From an uncultured Lachnospiraceae bacterium (GTDB lineage Bacteria; Bacillota; Clostridia; Lachnospirales; Lachnospiraceae), in assembly GCA_902796375.1 (NCBI GenBank), contig CADBOW010000224.1, forward strand, positions 1 through 8,387: 8,387 nt of DNA. Reading direction: 5' to 3'. Made by a program: the position numbers and the translations under genes. Each line of letters begins with the position of its first letter. Position 1 is the first letter of the stretch. This document shows positions 1 to 5,042 of this stretch, one piece after another. The notes under the pieces were generated by a model that worked only from the letters and a program-made list of their open reading frames with translations, was not told the DNA's origin and did no database searches.

Positions 1-186
1 CCACAGCTCACCGGAGCTGATGTCCTCAAGACCTGCGATCATACGCAGTGTTGTGGACTTACCGCATCCGGAAGGTCCAACGAAGATAATGAACTCCTTA
101 TCCTGGATCTCCAGGTTGAAGTCCTTAACAGCGTTGAAGCCGTTCGGATAGATCTTGTAAATGTTCTTCAGTGATAAACTAGCCAT
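1..186 (-). CDS. ugpC: ABC transporter ATP-binding protein, MsmX/UgpC type (N-terminal part, runs off left edge)
   Basis: Sixty-two codons are visible, starting at the ATG whose complement lies at 184-186; the frame is open to base 1. The product is the nucleotide-binding subunit of a carbohydrate ABC importer, which hydrolyses ATP at the inner face of the membrane. Seen directly: a beta-strand start MASLSLKNIYKIYPNG, the A-loop tyrosine region, and a perfect Walker A (GPSGCGKST, residues 37-45) followed by TTLRMIAGLEDISSGE, the hallmark of the MalK/UgpC/MsmX family. The Q-loop, signature motif, Walker B and the C-terminal regulatory OB-fold lie outside the window. In Bacillota such ATPases often serve several sugar importers encoded elsewhere, so its transport substrate cannot be read here. 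The start is supported by a strong RBS eight bases upstream, and the gene has its own promoter at 274-302. The symbol ugpC is the usual family label; msmX would be equally defensible. Confidence 0.93.
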   Translation of the reverse strand, partial: MASLSLKNIYKIYPNGFNAVKDFNLEIQDKEFIIFVGPSGCGKSTTLRMIAGLEDISSGELW

Positions 187-194
187 GTTTACTT

Positions 195-200
195 CCTCCT
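195..200 (-). promoter_or_regulatory. Ribosome binding site of the ABC ATPase gene
   Basis: On the minus strand this reads AGGAGG, a perfect Shine-Dalgarno core, eight bases before the ATG at 186. It fixes the start codon of the ABC ATPase. The sequence GGAAGTAAAC at this RBS also occurs 34 bases further upstream in the leader (complement of 187-196 and 221-230). Confidence 0.85.
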
Positions 201-273
201 AATAAAAATAACTAAGAATAGTTTACTTCCACTTTTTCACTGCTACTAATATTAACCTTTTTAGGGGTATTAA

Positions 274-302
274 ACTATATGTGAATTGCATAAATAACTC
301 AA
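274..302 (-). promoter_or_regulatory. Sigma-A-type promoter for the ABC ATPase gene
   Basis: On the minus strand a -35 element TTGAGT (complement of 297-302) and a -10 element TATAGT (complement of 274-279) are separated by exactly 17 bases, in an AT-rich stretch. Transcription would start near 267 and give an untranslated leader of about 80 bases. The terminator at 349-401 lies directly upstream, so the ABC gene is probably transcribed independently of the LytR_C gene. I saw no convincing CcpA cre site in the leader. Confidence 0.6.
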
Positions 303-348
303 AAAATCTTTGTCTATCTTGCACACAGCCCGATTTACGCCCATCACT

Positions 349-401
349 TTTCACAAAAAAAGACAGGTGCCACTTTTGAAATACACCTGTCTTTTGTGAA
401 A
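349..401 (-). terminator. Intrinsic terminator / long imperfect inverted repeat downstream of the LytR_C gene
   Basis: A perfect 12-bp inverted repeat, AAAAGACAGGTG at 358-369 and CACCTGTCTTTT at 384-395, encloses a 14-base loop. Read on the minus strand, the GC part of the stem is followed by seven T residues (complement of 355-361), as in a rho-independent terminator for the gene ending at 480. The arms extend outward, TTTCAC at 349-354 pairing with GTGAAA at 396-401, with three extra A residues bulged on one side. On the plus strand four T residues follow the stem, so it may act in both directions. The extended symmetry is more than a terminator needs and may mark a small dispersed repeat. 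Confidence 0.7.
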
Positions 402-479
402 TATATATCAAAAAATGAAGCGATGCTGAAAGATGCCAAAATCCGCCATCCAATCTTGTACAACATGACTACGAATCTG
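396..479. other. Gene-free AT-rich spacer
   Basis: The whole stretch 187-479 between the ABC ATPase start and the LytR_C stop has no convincing gene. It holds, from left to right, the ABC leader and RBS, the ABC promoter (274-302), an AT-rich segment, the inverted repeat (349-401) and this last part, in which I see nothing beyond weak local hairpins. Open frames on the minus strand here lack a credible RBS and have low-complexity translations. Confidence 0.5.
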
Positions 480-1019
480 CTAATTTGAAGCCAGAATATC
501 GTTATCCGTACCAACCACCAGAACCACATCCAGATCGGAAAGATCCACATCCGTGTCGTCCTTCTTGATCGCTTCCTTCTCAACCGTAGCTCCGGGGAGA
601 ACCTCCGTCAGCTCCGATCCCGCGCCTTCCTTCAGCACAAAGATCTTGGATTTGGAAATCTCAGACATATAGTTTCCGGCTTCAACCGAGGTATATCCCA
701 CTCCGGCCAGCTTCTCCTTCCAGGCACCTGCCAGTCCCGGAGTCTGGGTACCGTTCAGCACTGCGATCTTGATCCCGTAGTCCACCTTCGGTGCTTCCGT
801 AGTCGCTTCCGTGGGTGATGCCGTCAGGAGTTCGTCCTGCTGTATTTCAGTTGCCGCAGCTGCTCCGGATCCGGTGGAAGCGGTTTCCTTTCCCTTGTTG
901 TGAAGCAGTGAACGCACCAGCGCAAACACCAGACATGCAATCACGATCCCCAGGATCACTACTACTGCACGAAGAAACATTGAAAAAAAGATACCTGTAG
1001 CACTCGGTTTCTTCTTCAT
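480..1019 (-). CDS. Membrane-anchored LytR_C domain protein
   Basis: The predicted product is a 179-residue protein with one N-terminal membrane helix (about residues 8-38, after the positive start MKKKPS), an Ala/Thr/Glu-rich flexible linker (about 41-80) and a C-terminal LytR_C-like domain (about 83-170). The domain call rests on the strand IAVLNGT, the following TPGLAG turn, the helix ending in AGVGY, and the closing strand DVVLVVG. LytR_C domains usually sit behind the LytR-CpsA-Psr catalytic domain that links polymers to peptidoglycan; here there is no LCP domain, so a ligase activity should not be assumed. The linker and domain most likely face outside the membrane. The start at 1019 is chosen because AGGAGG lies eight bases upstream; a longer TTG start at 1046 would lie upstream of that RBS. 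It is transcribed divergently from the SDR gene and followed by the terminator at 349-401. The cell role is unknown, presumably envelope-related. Confidence 0.8.
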   Translation of the reverse strand: MKKKPSATGIFFSMFLRAVVVILGIVIACLVFALVRSLLHNKGKETASTGSGAAAATEIQQDELLTASPTEATTEAPKVDYGIKIAVLNGTQTPGLAGAWKEKLAGVGYTSVEAGNYMSEISKSKIFVLKEGAGSELTEVLPGATVEKEAIKKDDTDVDLSDLDVVLVVGTDNDILASN

Positions 1020-1027
1020 TCCAAAAA

Positions 1028-1033
1028 CCTCCT
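1028..1033 (-). promoter_or_regulatory. Ribosome binding site that sets the LytR_C start
   Basis: The minus strand reads AGGAGG eight bases before the ATG at 1019. It decides in favour of the MKKK start over an in-frame TTG nine codons upstream. A small 7-bp hairpin (AAAACTC at 1046-1052 with GAGTTTT at 1061-1067) lies just upstream in the leader. Confidence 0.8.
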
Positions 1034-1085
1034 GTTTATCCCCCAAAAACTCATAGAACAGAGTTTTCTTTCTTCACTAATCTAT

Positions 1086-1114
1086 AGTATAACAAATGTC
1101 ATTTCCGTTTTCAA
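1086..1114 (-). promoter_or_regulatory. Sigma-A-type promoter of the LytR_C gene (extended -10)
   Basis: On the minus strand TTGAAA (-35, complement of 1109-1114) and TATACT (-10, complement of 1086-1091) are spaced by 17 bases, and a TGT triplet precedes the -10 as in extended -10 promoters. Transcription would begin near 1079, leaving a leader of about 60 bases. The -35 overlaps that of the divergent promoter for the SDR gene. Confidence 0.65.
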
Positions 1115-1126
1115 ACAAAATGAAAA
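1108..1126. promoter_or_regulatory. Possible operator: inverted repeat over the shared -35 region
   Basis: TTTTCA at 1108-1113 and TGAAAA at 1121-1126 form a 6-bp inverted repeat with a 7-base spacer. It covers the overlapping -35 elements of the two divergent promoters, a position from which one bound regulator could control both. AT-rich symmetry of this size can arise by chance, and no regulator gene is next to it. Confidence 0.25.
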
Positions 1127-1137
1127 TGTGTTACAAT
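1110..1137 (+). promoter_or_regulatory. Promoter of the SDR-CARF nuclease unit (extended -10)
   Basis: TACAAT at 1132-1137 is preceded by TGT, giving an extended -10 element. A weak -35, TTCAAA at 1110-1115, lies 16 bases upstream and overlaps the -35 of the divergent LytR_C promoter. Transcription would start near 1144, so the leader of about 84 bases would contain the stem-loop at 1153-1188. Nothing between the two plus-strand genes suggests a second promoter. Confidence 0.5.
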
Positions 1138-1152
1138 ATATTTTAGATAAAC

Positions 1153-1188
1153 CGCCCTGATTTCGCGGAATCCCGCGGATTTCGGGCG
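1153..1188 (+). promoter_or_regulatory. GC-rich stem-loop in the 5' leader of the SDR gene
   Basis: An outer stem CGCCC (1153-1157) with GGGCG (1184-1188) and an inner stem CGCGG (1164-1168) with CCGCG (1173-1177) are separated by a 6-by-6 internal loop and closed by the tetraloop AATC. It stands out from the AT-rich surroundings and lies inside the predicted leader. No T-run follows, so it is not a simple terminator. It does not match a riboswitch class that I recognise. It could be a leader control element, a protein-binding RNA, or a chance structure. Confidence 0.4.
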
Positions 1189-1227
1189 TGCAGGACCATT
1201 TACGAAAGGAACGGATCTTAAGAAAAG

Positions 1228-1965
1228 ATGAAAACAGCCTTGATCACAGGTGCATCCCGGGGAATCGGACGCGCTGCCGCCCTGCGGCTGGCAGAGAGCC
1301 GCCTCTATCCTCTCCTCTGCATCACCGCCCACCAACAGGATACTGCCCTTCGGGAACTGAAGGACGAGATCATCTCCCGCAACCCGGAGCAGTCGGTCTT
1401 CCTTTCTCTGGGGGATGTGGCCGATTCTTCCTATGCATCCGAACTGAAGGAGCAGCTGACACAGGCCGGAGGAACGGTCCGGCTCCTGATCAACAATGCC
1501 GCCATCAGCTTTCACGGACTCCTGTCCGATCAGACACCGGAGGAATGGAACCGGGTGATCGGAACGAACCTGTCCTCTCTATATAATATGTGTCATACTT
1601 TTATCCCAGATCTTATGTCAACCAACGACGGACGGATCATCAACCTGTCCTCTGTCTGGGGTGCCGTCGGTGCCTCCTGCGAGGTGGCCTACAGCGCAGC
1701 GAAGGGAGGGGTCGACTCCTTCACCCGGGCACTGGCCAAGGAACTGGCGCCTTCGGGGATCGCGGTCAACTGTCTGCAGATGGGGGTCGTCGATACCGAT
1801 ATGAACCGAAACCTGAGTCCCTCGGACCGCAGTGCCCTGATGGATGAGATTCCCCTCGGACGGTTCTGCACCCCCCAGGAGGCTGCGGAGGCCATATTCC
1901 ACCTGTCGGAGATGCCCTCCTATCTCACCGGTGCAGTGATCCGAATGGACGGCGGATGGTACTGA
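1228..1965 (+). CDS. Short-chain dehydrogenase/reductase, FabG-like, with YmfI-type (EF-P 5-aminopentanone reductase) features
   Basis: The product is a 245-residue cytosolic NAD(P)H-dependent oxidoreductase of the classical SDR fold, at typical family length. Visible motifs: the cofactor glycine motif TGASRGIG (7-14), the NNAA motif (89-92), and the catalytic tetrad Asn114, Ser142, Tyr155 and Lys159 (YSAAK). The C-terminal DGGWY is standard for the FabG group. The stretch SSVWGAVGASCEVAYS around the active site resembles YmfI-like enzymes, which in Bacillus reduce a modification on elongation factor P, more than it does true FabG; this is from memory of the families. The usual APG after the VN strand is replaced by QMG (184-186). 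No fatty-acid genes or efp are in view, so context does not decide the substrate. The RBS is weak: the nearest purine-rich match, GAAAGGA at 1204-1210, is 17 bases from the ATG, and an in-frame TAA at 1219 rules out an earlier start. The CARF nuclease gene follows 46 bases later, probably on the same transcript. Confidence 0.88.
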   Translation: MKTALITGASRGIGRAAALRLAESRLYPLLCITAHQQDTALRELKDEIISRNPEQSVFLSLGDVADSSYASELKEQLTQAGGTVRLLINNAAISFHGLLSDQTPEEWNRVIGTNLSSLYNMCHTFIPDLMSTNDGRIINLSSVWGAVGASCEVAYSAAKGGVDSFTRALAKELAPSGIAVNCLQMGVVDTDMNRNLSPSDRSALMDEIPLGRFCTPQEAAEAIFHLSEMPSYLTGAVIRMDGGWY

Positions 1966-1996
1966 CCGGCAGCGGAACAGAATCTTTCAATATGAA

Positions 1997-2003
1997 GAAG
2001 GAG
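1997..2003 (+). promoter_or_regulatory. Ribosome binding site of the CARF nuclease gene
   Basis: GAAGGAG lies eight bases before the ATG at 2012, much better placed than the RBS of the preceding SDR gene. It supports the chosen start and suggests that the nuclease is translated efficiently even if the SDR is not. Confidence 0.75.
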
Positions 2004-2011
2004 CGATCAGC

Positions 2012-3217
2012 ATGGGAGATGTATTTGTAGAATTCTTCTCGGAAGAAGCCCTGGAAAATATCATGGCGCTTCTGCAATACAAGCCGGAGCGGATCATTTA
2101 TCTCGGGCACAAACACAACATGATCACGAAGAAAATGAAGAGCCTTCGGAAGTTCGCTTCCATAACGGCTCCCGATACCATCCTGGAATTCATCGAGGTA
2201 CCCCGGGACAGCCTGGAGCTCTGCATCCAGACCATCGACGATATCTGCGAAGAATATCCGGACGCCCGGTTCGAGCTGACCGGCGGCGGTGAAATGTTCC
2301 TCATCGCCTTCGGCTATGTCAGTGCATCCCGGAGTCCGAAGACCCTCCGGATCGATCCCTATACAGGAACGGAAATGGATTTTCAAAATGAATCCGCTCC
2401 CGTTTCCTCAAAAACGGACGTCCGGATCTCAGTTGCGGAAAATATCGTGCTTCATGGCGGAGTCCTTCGTTCCCCTATGAACAACTGGCGTTTCACCGAG
2501 CAGTTCCGTGACGAGATCCGCACCATCTGGGGCGTGGCCCGGGAACTCCGGCACAACTGGAACAAGCATTGCTCCGTCATCGAAGAGGTGGTGAAGAATT
2601 ACCCTGCGGATGACGCCGGCGTCTACCGTCTTCCGAAGGCTGCCCTCCGGGACGCGGTTCAGATCCTCCAGCGTCTTTCCGAGATCAGCATGATGGATTT
2701 CTTCCGATATGAAAGATCCCAGGTGGTATTCCGTTTCCGGTCAAAGCAGATCCGGGAGATCGTCACAAAAACCGGCAATATCCTGGAGCTCCACGTATAC
2801 GAGGTGGCCACGCGAAAGCCCACCGAGTTTACGGATGCGGCCATCGGCGCTGTCATCGACTGGGACGGGGAAGCAGACCCGGATGCGGAATTTACCTATG
2901 ACGGACGGCCCCGGAGTGAGACCATTAATGAGATCGACGTGATCCTGATGCGATCCGCGGTTCCCACATTTATCTCCTGTAAAAGCGGTCGGGCCGACTC
3001 CAAAGCACTTCACGAGCTGGAAACCGTCACAAGCCGGTTCGGCGGACGTTATGCAAAAAAAGTGCTGGTGATGGCATCGCCCTGCGACACCTCCACCAGC
3101 GGCACTTCCTTCTTTAAACAAAGAGCAAAAGATATGCATATCTGGGTCATAGATGATGTATACTCCATCACAGATGCCCAGCTGATGCGGAAGCTTATGC
3201 GGATCCAGGGTGTATGA
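2012..3217 (+). CDS. DUF1887-family CARF-domain nuclease (Card1/Can2-like)
   Basis: The 401-residue product has the layout of DUF1887/Card1 proteins: an N-terminal Rossmann-like CARF sensor (about 1-130), a middle region (about 140-245) and a C-terminal PD-(D/E)XK nuclease (about 250-400). In the sensor, VEFFSEEALENIMALL and KPERIIYLG match the first strand-helix-strand, and ELTGGGEM (88-95) sits where CARF domains carry the ligand-binding TGGTK-like loop. In the nuclease, ILELHVYE (Glu259), NEIDV (Asp309) and FISCK (Lys324) form the expected acidic-acidic-lysine core, followed by ETVTSRFGG (337-345). Known members bind cyclic tetra-adenylate made by type III CRISPR complexes and then cut single-stranded RNA and/or DNA. 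Departures: the glutamate expected two residues before the lysine is Ser322, and the sensor loop reads TGGGE. No cas gene, CRISPR repeat or cyclase is in the window. The stop codon lies inside the loop of the terminator at 3202-3241. Family assignment is good; activator and activity are inference. Confidence 0.85.
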   Translation: MGDVFVEFFSEEALENIMALLQYKPERIIYLGHKHNMITKKMKSLRKFASITAPDTILEFIEVPRDSLELCIQTIDDICEEYPDARFELTGGGEMFLIAFGYVSASRSPKTLRIDPYTGTEMDFQNESAPVSSKTDVRISVAENIVLHGGVLRSPMNNWRFTEQFRDEIRTIWGVARELRHNWNKHCSVIEEVVKNYPADDAGVYRLPKAALRDAVQILQRLSEISMMDFFRYERSQVVFRFRSKQIREIVTKTGNILELHVYEVATRKPTEFTDAAIGAVIDWDGEADPDAEFTYDGRPRSETINEIDVILMRSAVPTFISCKSGRADSKALHELETVTSRFGGRYAKKVLVMASPCDTSTSGTSFFKQRAKDMHIWVIDDVYSITDAQLMRKLMRIQGV

Positions 3218-3241
3218 CATCCCCTGGATCTTTTCTTTTTT
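3202..3241 (+). terminator. Intrinsic terminator overlapping the 3' end of the CARF nuclease gene
   Basis: A perfect 9-bp stem, GATCCAGGG at 3202-3210 with CCCTGGATC at 3222-3230, is followed by a T-rich tail (3231-3241, ten T residues broken by one C). The 11-base loop contains the TGA stop at 3215-3217, so the last codons form the left arm of the stem. It ends the plus-strand unit. On the minus strand the hairpin follows an A-run and is not followed by T residues, so it should not terminate the converging dnaB transcript. Confidence 0.88.
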
Positions 3242-3250
3242 CTGTTATTC

Positions 3251-4591
3251 CTAATCCTTCTGATAGTTTGCGAATCTCGTATATTTTCCCTGCCACAGAA
3301 GCTCGATGGGACCCGTGGAGCCGTTTCGCTGTTTTGCCACTATGATCTCCGCCACTCCGGGCTTCTCGCTTTCGGAATTATAATAATCATCCCGGTAAAT
3401 GAACATGACCACATCCGCGTCCTGCTCGATGGATCCCGACTCACGCAGATCCGCCAGCACCGGCCTGTGATCCGGTCTGCCGTCCACCGCCCGGTTCAGC
3501 TGTGACAGCGCGATCACCGGGACCCCCAGTTCCCGGGCCAGACCCTTTAATGCACGGGAAACCTCAGCCACGAACTGCTGACGGGATTCCACACGGCCGG
3601 AAGCGGTCATCAGCTGCAGGTAGTCCACAATGATCAGCCCCAGCTTCTGCGTCCGCTGCAGATTCCGGCATTTGGAGCGAAGCTCCGGGATCGTGATGGC
3701 CGAATTATCGTCGATAAAAAGCGGTGAAACCGCCAGACGCTGTGTGCTCTCTATAATACGGTCCCAGTCATCATCCGTCAGTTCTCCGGTACGGATCGCC
3801 TGCGCATCCACGATGGCATCCATGGCGATCATTCGGGTCACCAGGGATTCCTTGCTCATCTCCAGTGAGAAAATGACGGTAGGCACCTTCTCCTCCAGGA
3901 TCACATGCTTTGCAATATTCAATACCAGCGCGGTCTTTCCCATGGCCGGCCGGGCAGCCACCAGGATCAGTTCGCCTTTATGTAAACCAGTCAGCTTGCG
4001 ATCCAGATCAATGTATCCGGTGGGCAGTCCGTTGATTCTGCCGTCCTTTCTGGTAGCCTCCTCGATCTCATCGATCACATCCACCACAATGCTCTGCATG
4101 GTGGCGAAATCCCTGTTTCCGTTCTTGGACTGGACCAGATTGTAGATGCTATCCTCTGCCCGATCCAGGATCTGATCCGCACTTCCCTGGGCCTCATAGC
4201 AATCCTTCGCGATGGAATCCGTGGTGTGGATCATCTGTCTCAGGAGTGATTTCTCCCGGACGATCCTGGCATAATCCATAGCAAATACGGAGGTATCCTG
4301 GTCCGCCAGAATATCGCCGAGAAACGACATCTGATAAAGCATTTCGGGAGCACCCATGGATCGAAGACGCTCCGCAAGGATCACGTCGTCCACTGCTTTT
4401 CCTTCATTATGCAGGCTTAAGATCGCATCAAAAAGGATCCCATACTGGCTGTTATAAAAATCCTCCTTCACCAGAACACCGCTGACATCGGAAACCGCAT
4501 CCGCATCCATCAGCATGGATCCGATCACCCTGCGTTCAGCGTCGGAATCGTGGGGCAATATCCTTTTTACCGTTTTCTCCGTTTCCGCCAT
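3251..4591 (-). CDS. dnaB: Replicative DNA helicase DnaB
   Basis: The 446-residue product is the hexameric replicative helicase that unwinds DNA at the fork and recruits primase; the length is normal. The N-terminal helical domain (about 10-115), beginning PHDSDAERRVIGSML, and a linker (about 155-190) precede a RecA-like motor. Motifs: Walker A ARPAMGKT (213-220), catalytic Glu244 in SLEMS, Walker B LIIVDYLQL (Asp323), the SQLNR sensor (363-367), RESGSIEQDADVV (383-395), and KQRNG (420-424) with the likely arginine finger Arg422. No intein or insertion interrupts the motor. Its ATG is one base after the rplI stop (TGA-T-ATG), and its Shine-Dalgarno AAAGGA (complement of 4603-4608, 11 bases away) lies in the last rplI codons, so translation is likely coupled. 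The gene converges on the CARF nuclease gene with 33 bases between stops, and I see no terminator of its own. This is the standard Bacillota gdpP-rplI-dnaB order. Confidence 0.98.
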   Translation of the reverse strand: MAETEKTVKRILPHDSDAERRVIGSMLMDADAVSDVSGVLVKEDFYNSQYGILFDAILSLHNEGKAVDDVILAERLRSMGAPEMLYQMSFLGDILADQDTSVFAMDYARIVREKSLLRQMIHTTDSIAKDCYEAQGSADQILDRAEDSIYNLVQSKNGNRDFATMQSIVVDVIDEIEEATRKDGRINGLPTGYIDLDRKLTGLHKGELILVAARPAMGKTALVLNIAKHVILEEKVPTVIFSLEMSKESLVTRMIAMDAIVDAQAIRTGELTDDDWDRIIESTQRLAVSPLFIDDNSAITIPELRSKCRNLQRTQKLGLIIVDYLQLMTASGRVESRQQFVAEVSRALKGLARELGVPVIALSQLNRAVDGRPDHRPVLADLRESGSIEQDADVVMFIYRDDYYNSESEKPGVAEIIVAKQRNGSTGPIELLWQGKYTRFANYQKD

Positions 4592-4592
4592 A

Positions 4593-5042
4593 TCAAGCCT
4601 GTTCCTTTACATTTACAAGCAGCTCGGCGGTCACCTCCGGATGAAGCTTGATCGCCACCTTATAACTTCCCAGATTCTTGATCGGATCCTTCACCTGGAT
4701 CTTTTTCTTGTCAATCGTAAGTCCCAGCTGTTTCTTCATCAGCTCGGCGATCTCCTTGGAGGAAATGGAACCGAAGGCTCTTCCTCCCTCTCCCACCTTG
4801 ATCTCGGCGGTCACCGACTGCTCTCCGATCTTTGCCGCAAGCTCTCTGGCCTCAGCCAGATTCTCCGCAGCCACCTTGGCATCATTCTGATTCTTCAGCT
4901 TCAGATCGTTCAGATTCTTGGCATTTGCCTCTACTCCCAGCTTCTTGGGAAGCACGTAATTCCTTGCATAGCCGGGGTTCACCTCTACGATCTCCCCCTT
5001 CTTTCCCAGTGATTTTACATCCTGTAACAATATGATCTTCAT
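4593..5042 (-). CDS. rplI: 50S ribosomal protein L9
   Basis: The 149-residue product is large-subunit protein L9, which sits at the base of the L1 stalk and helps keep the reading frame. The N-terminal rRNA-binding domain is plain: MKIILLQDVKSLGKKGEIV followed by NPGYARNYVLPKKLG (about 22-36), then the long connecting helix (about 40-75) and a C-terminal domain with GEGGRAFGSIS (about 83-93) and the ending VTAELLVNV. The length matches the family. The start at 5042 is chosen because all L9 proteins begin here and AAAGGA lies ten bases upstream (complement of 5053-5058). The frame stays open upstream to a GTG at 5156, but that part reads through the tandem repeats and is not L9-like. rplI and dnaB are separated by one base. 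The leader between gdpP and rplI is built of repeat units, the last degenerate one holding the rplI RBS. Confidence 0.98.
   Translation of the reverse strand: MKIILLQDVKSLGKKGEIVEVNPGYARNYVLPKKLGVEANAKNLNDLKLKNQNDAKVAAENLAEARELAAKIGEQSVTAEIKVGEGGRAFGSISSKEIAELMKKQLGLTIDKKKIQVKDPIKNLGSYKVAIKLHPEVTAELLVNVKEQA

Noticed and set aside
318..348. Possible tRNA or small RNA gene near 318-348
   Set aside because: No cloverleaf, no conserved TTCGA-type arm and no promoter facing it.
223..583. Two overlapping minus-strand open frames (223-453 and 344-583)
   Set aside because: Neither has a credible RBS. One overlaps the 3' end of the LytR_C gene in another frame and has an implausible Trp/Phe/Arg-rich translation; the other reads through the terminator and the ABC promoter.
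1020..1046. Nine-codon extension of the LytR_C protein from a TTG
   Set aside because: The AGGAGG at 1028-1033 lies downstream of the TTG and is correctly spaced for the ATG at 1019.
1153..1188. Leader stem-loop as an intrinsic terminator or attenuator
   Set aside because: No T-run follows the stem on either strand, and no alternative antiterminator pairing or leader peptide was evident.
2741..3220. 159-codon minus-strand frame antisense to the CARF nuclease gene
   Set aside because: The plus frame carries clear family motifs throughout; the antisense translation has none.
3630..4145. 171-codon plus-strand frame antisense to dnaB
   Set aside because: Shadow of the strongly coding dnaB frame; Ser/Ile-rich translation with no domain and no RBS.
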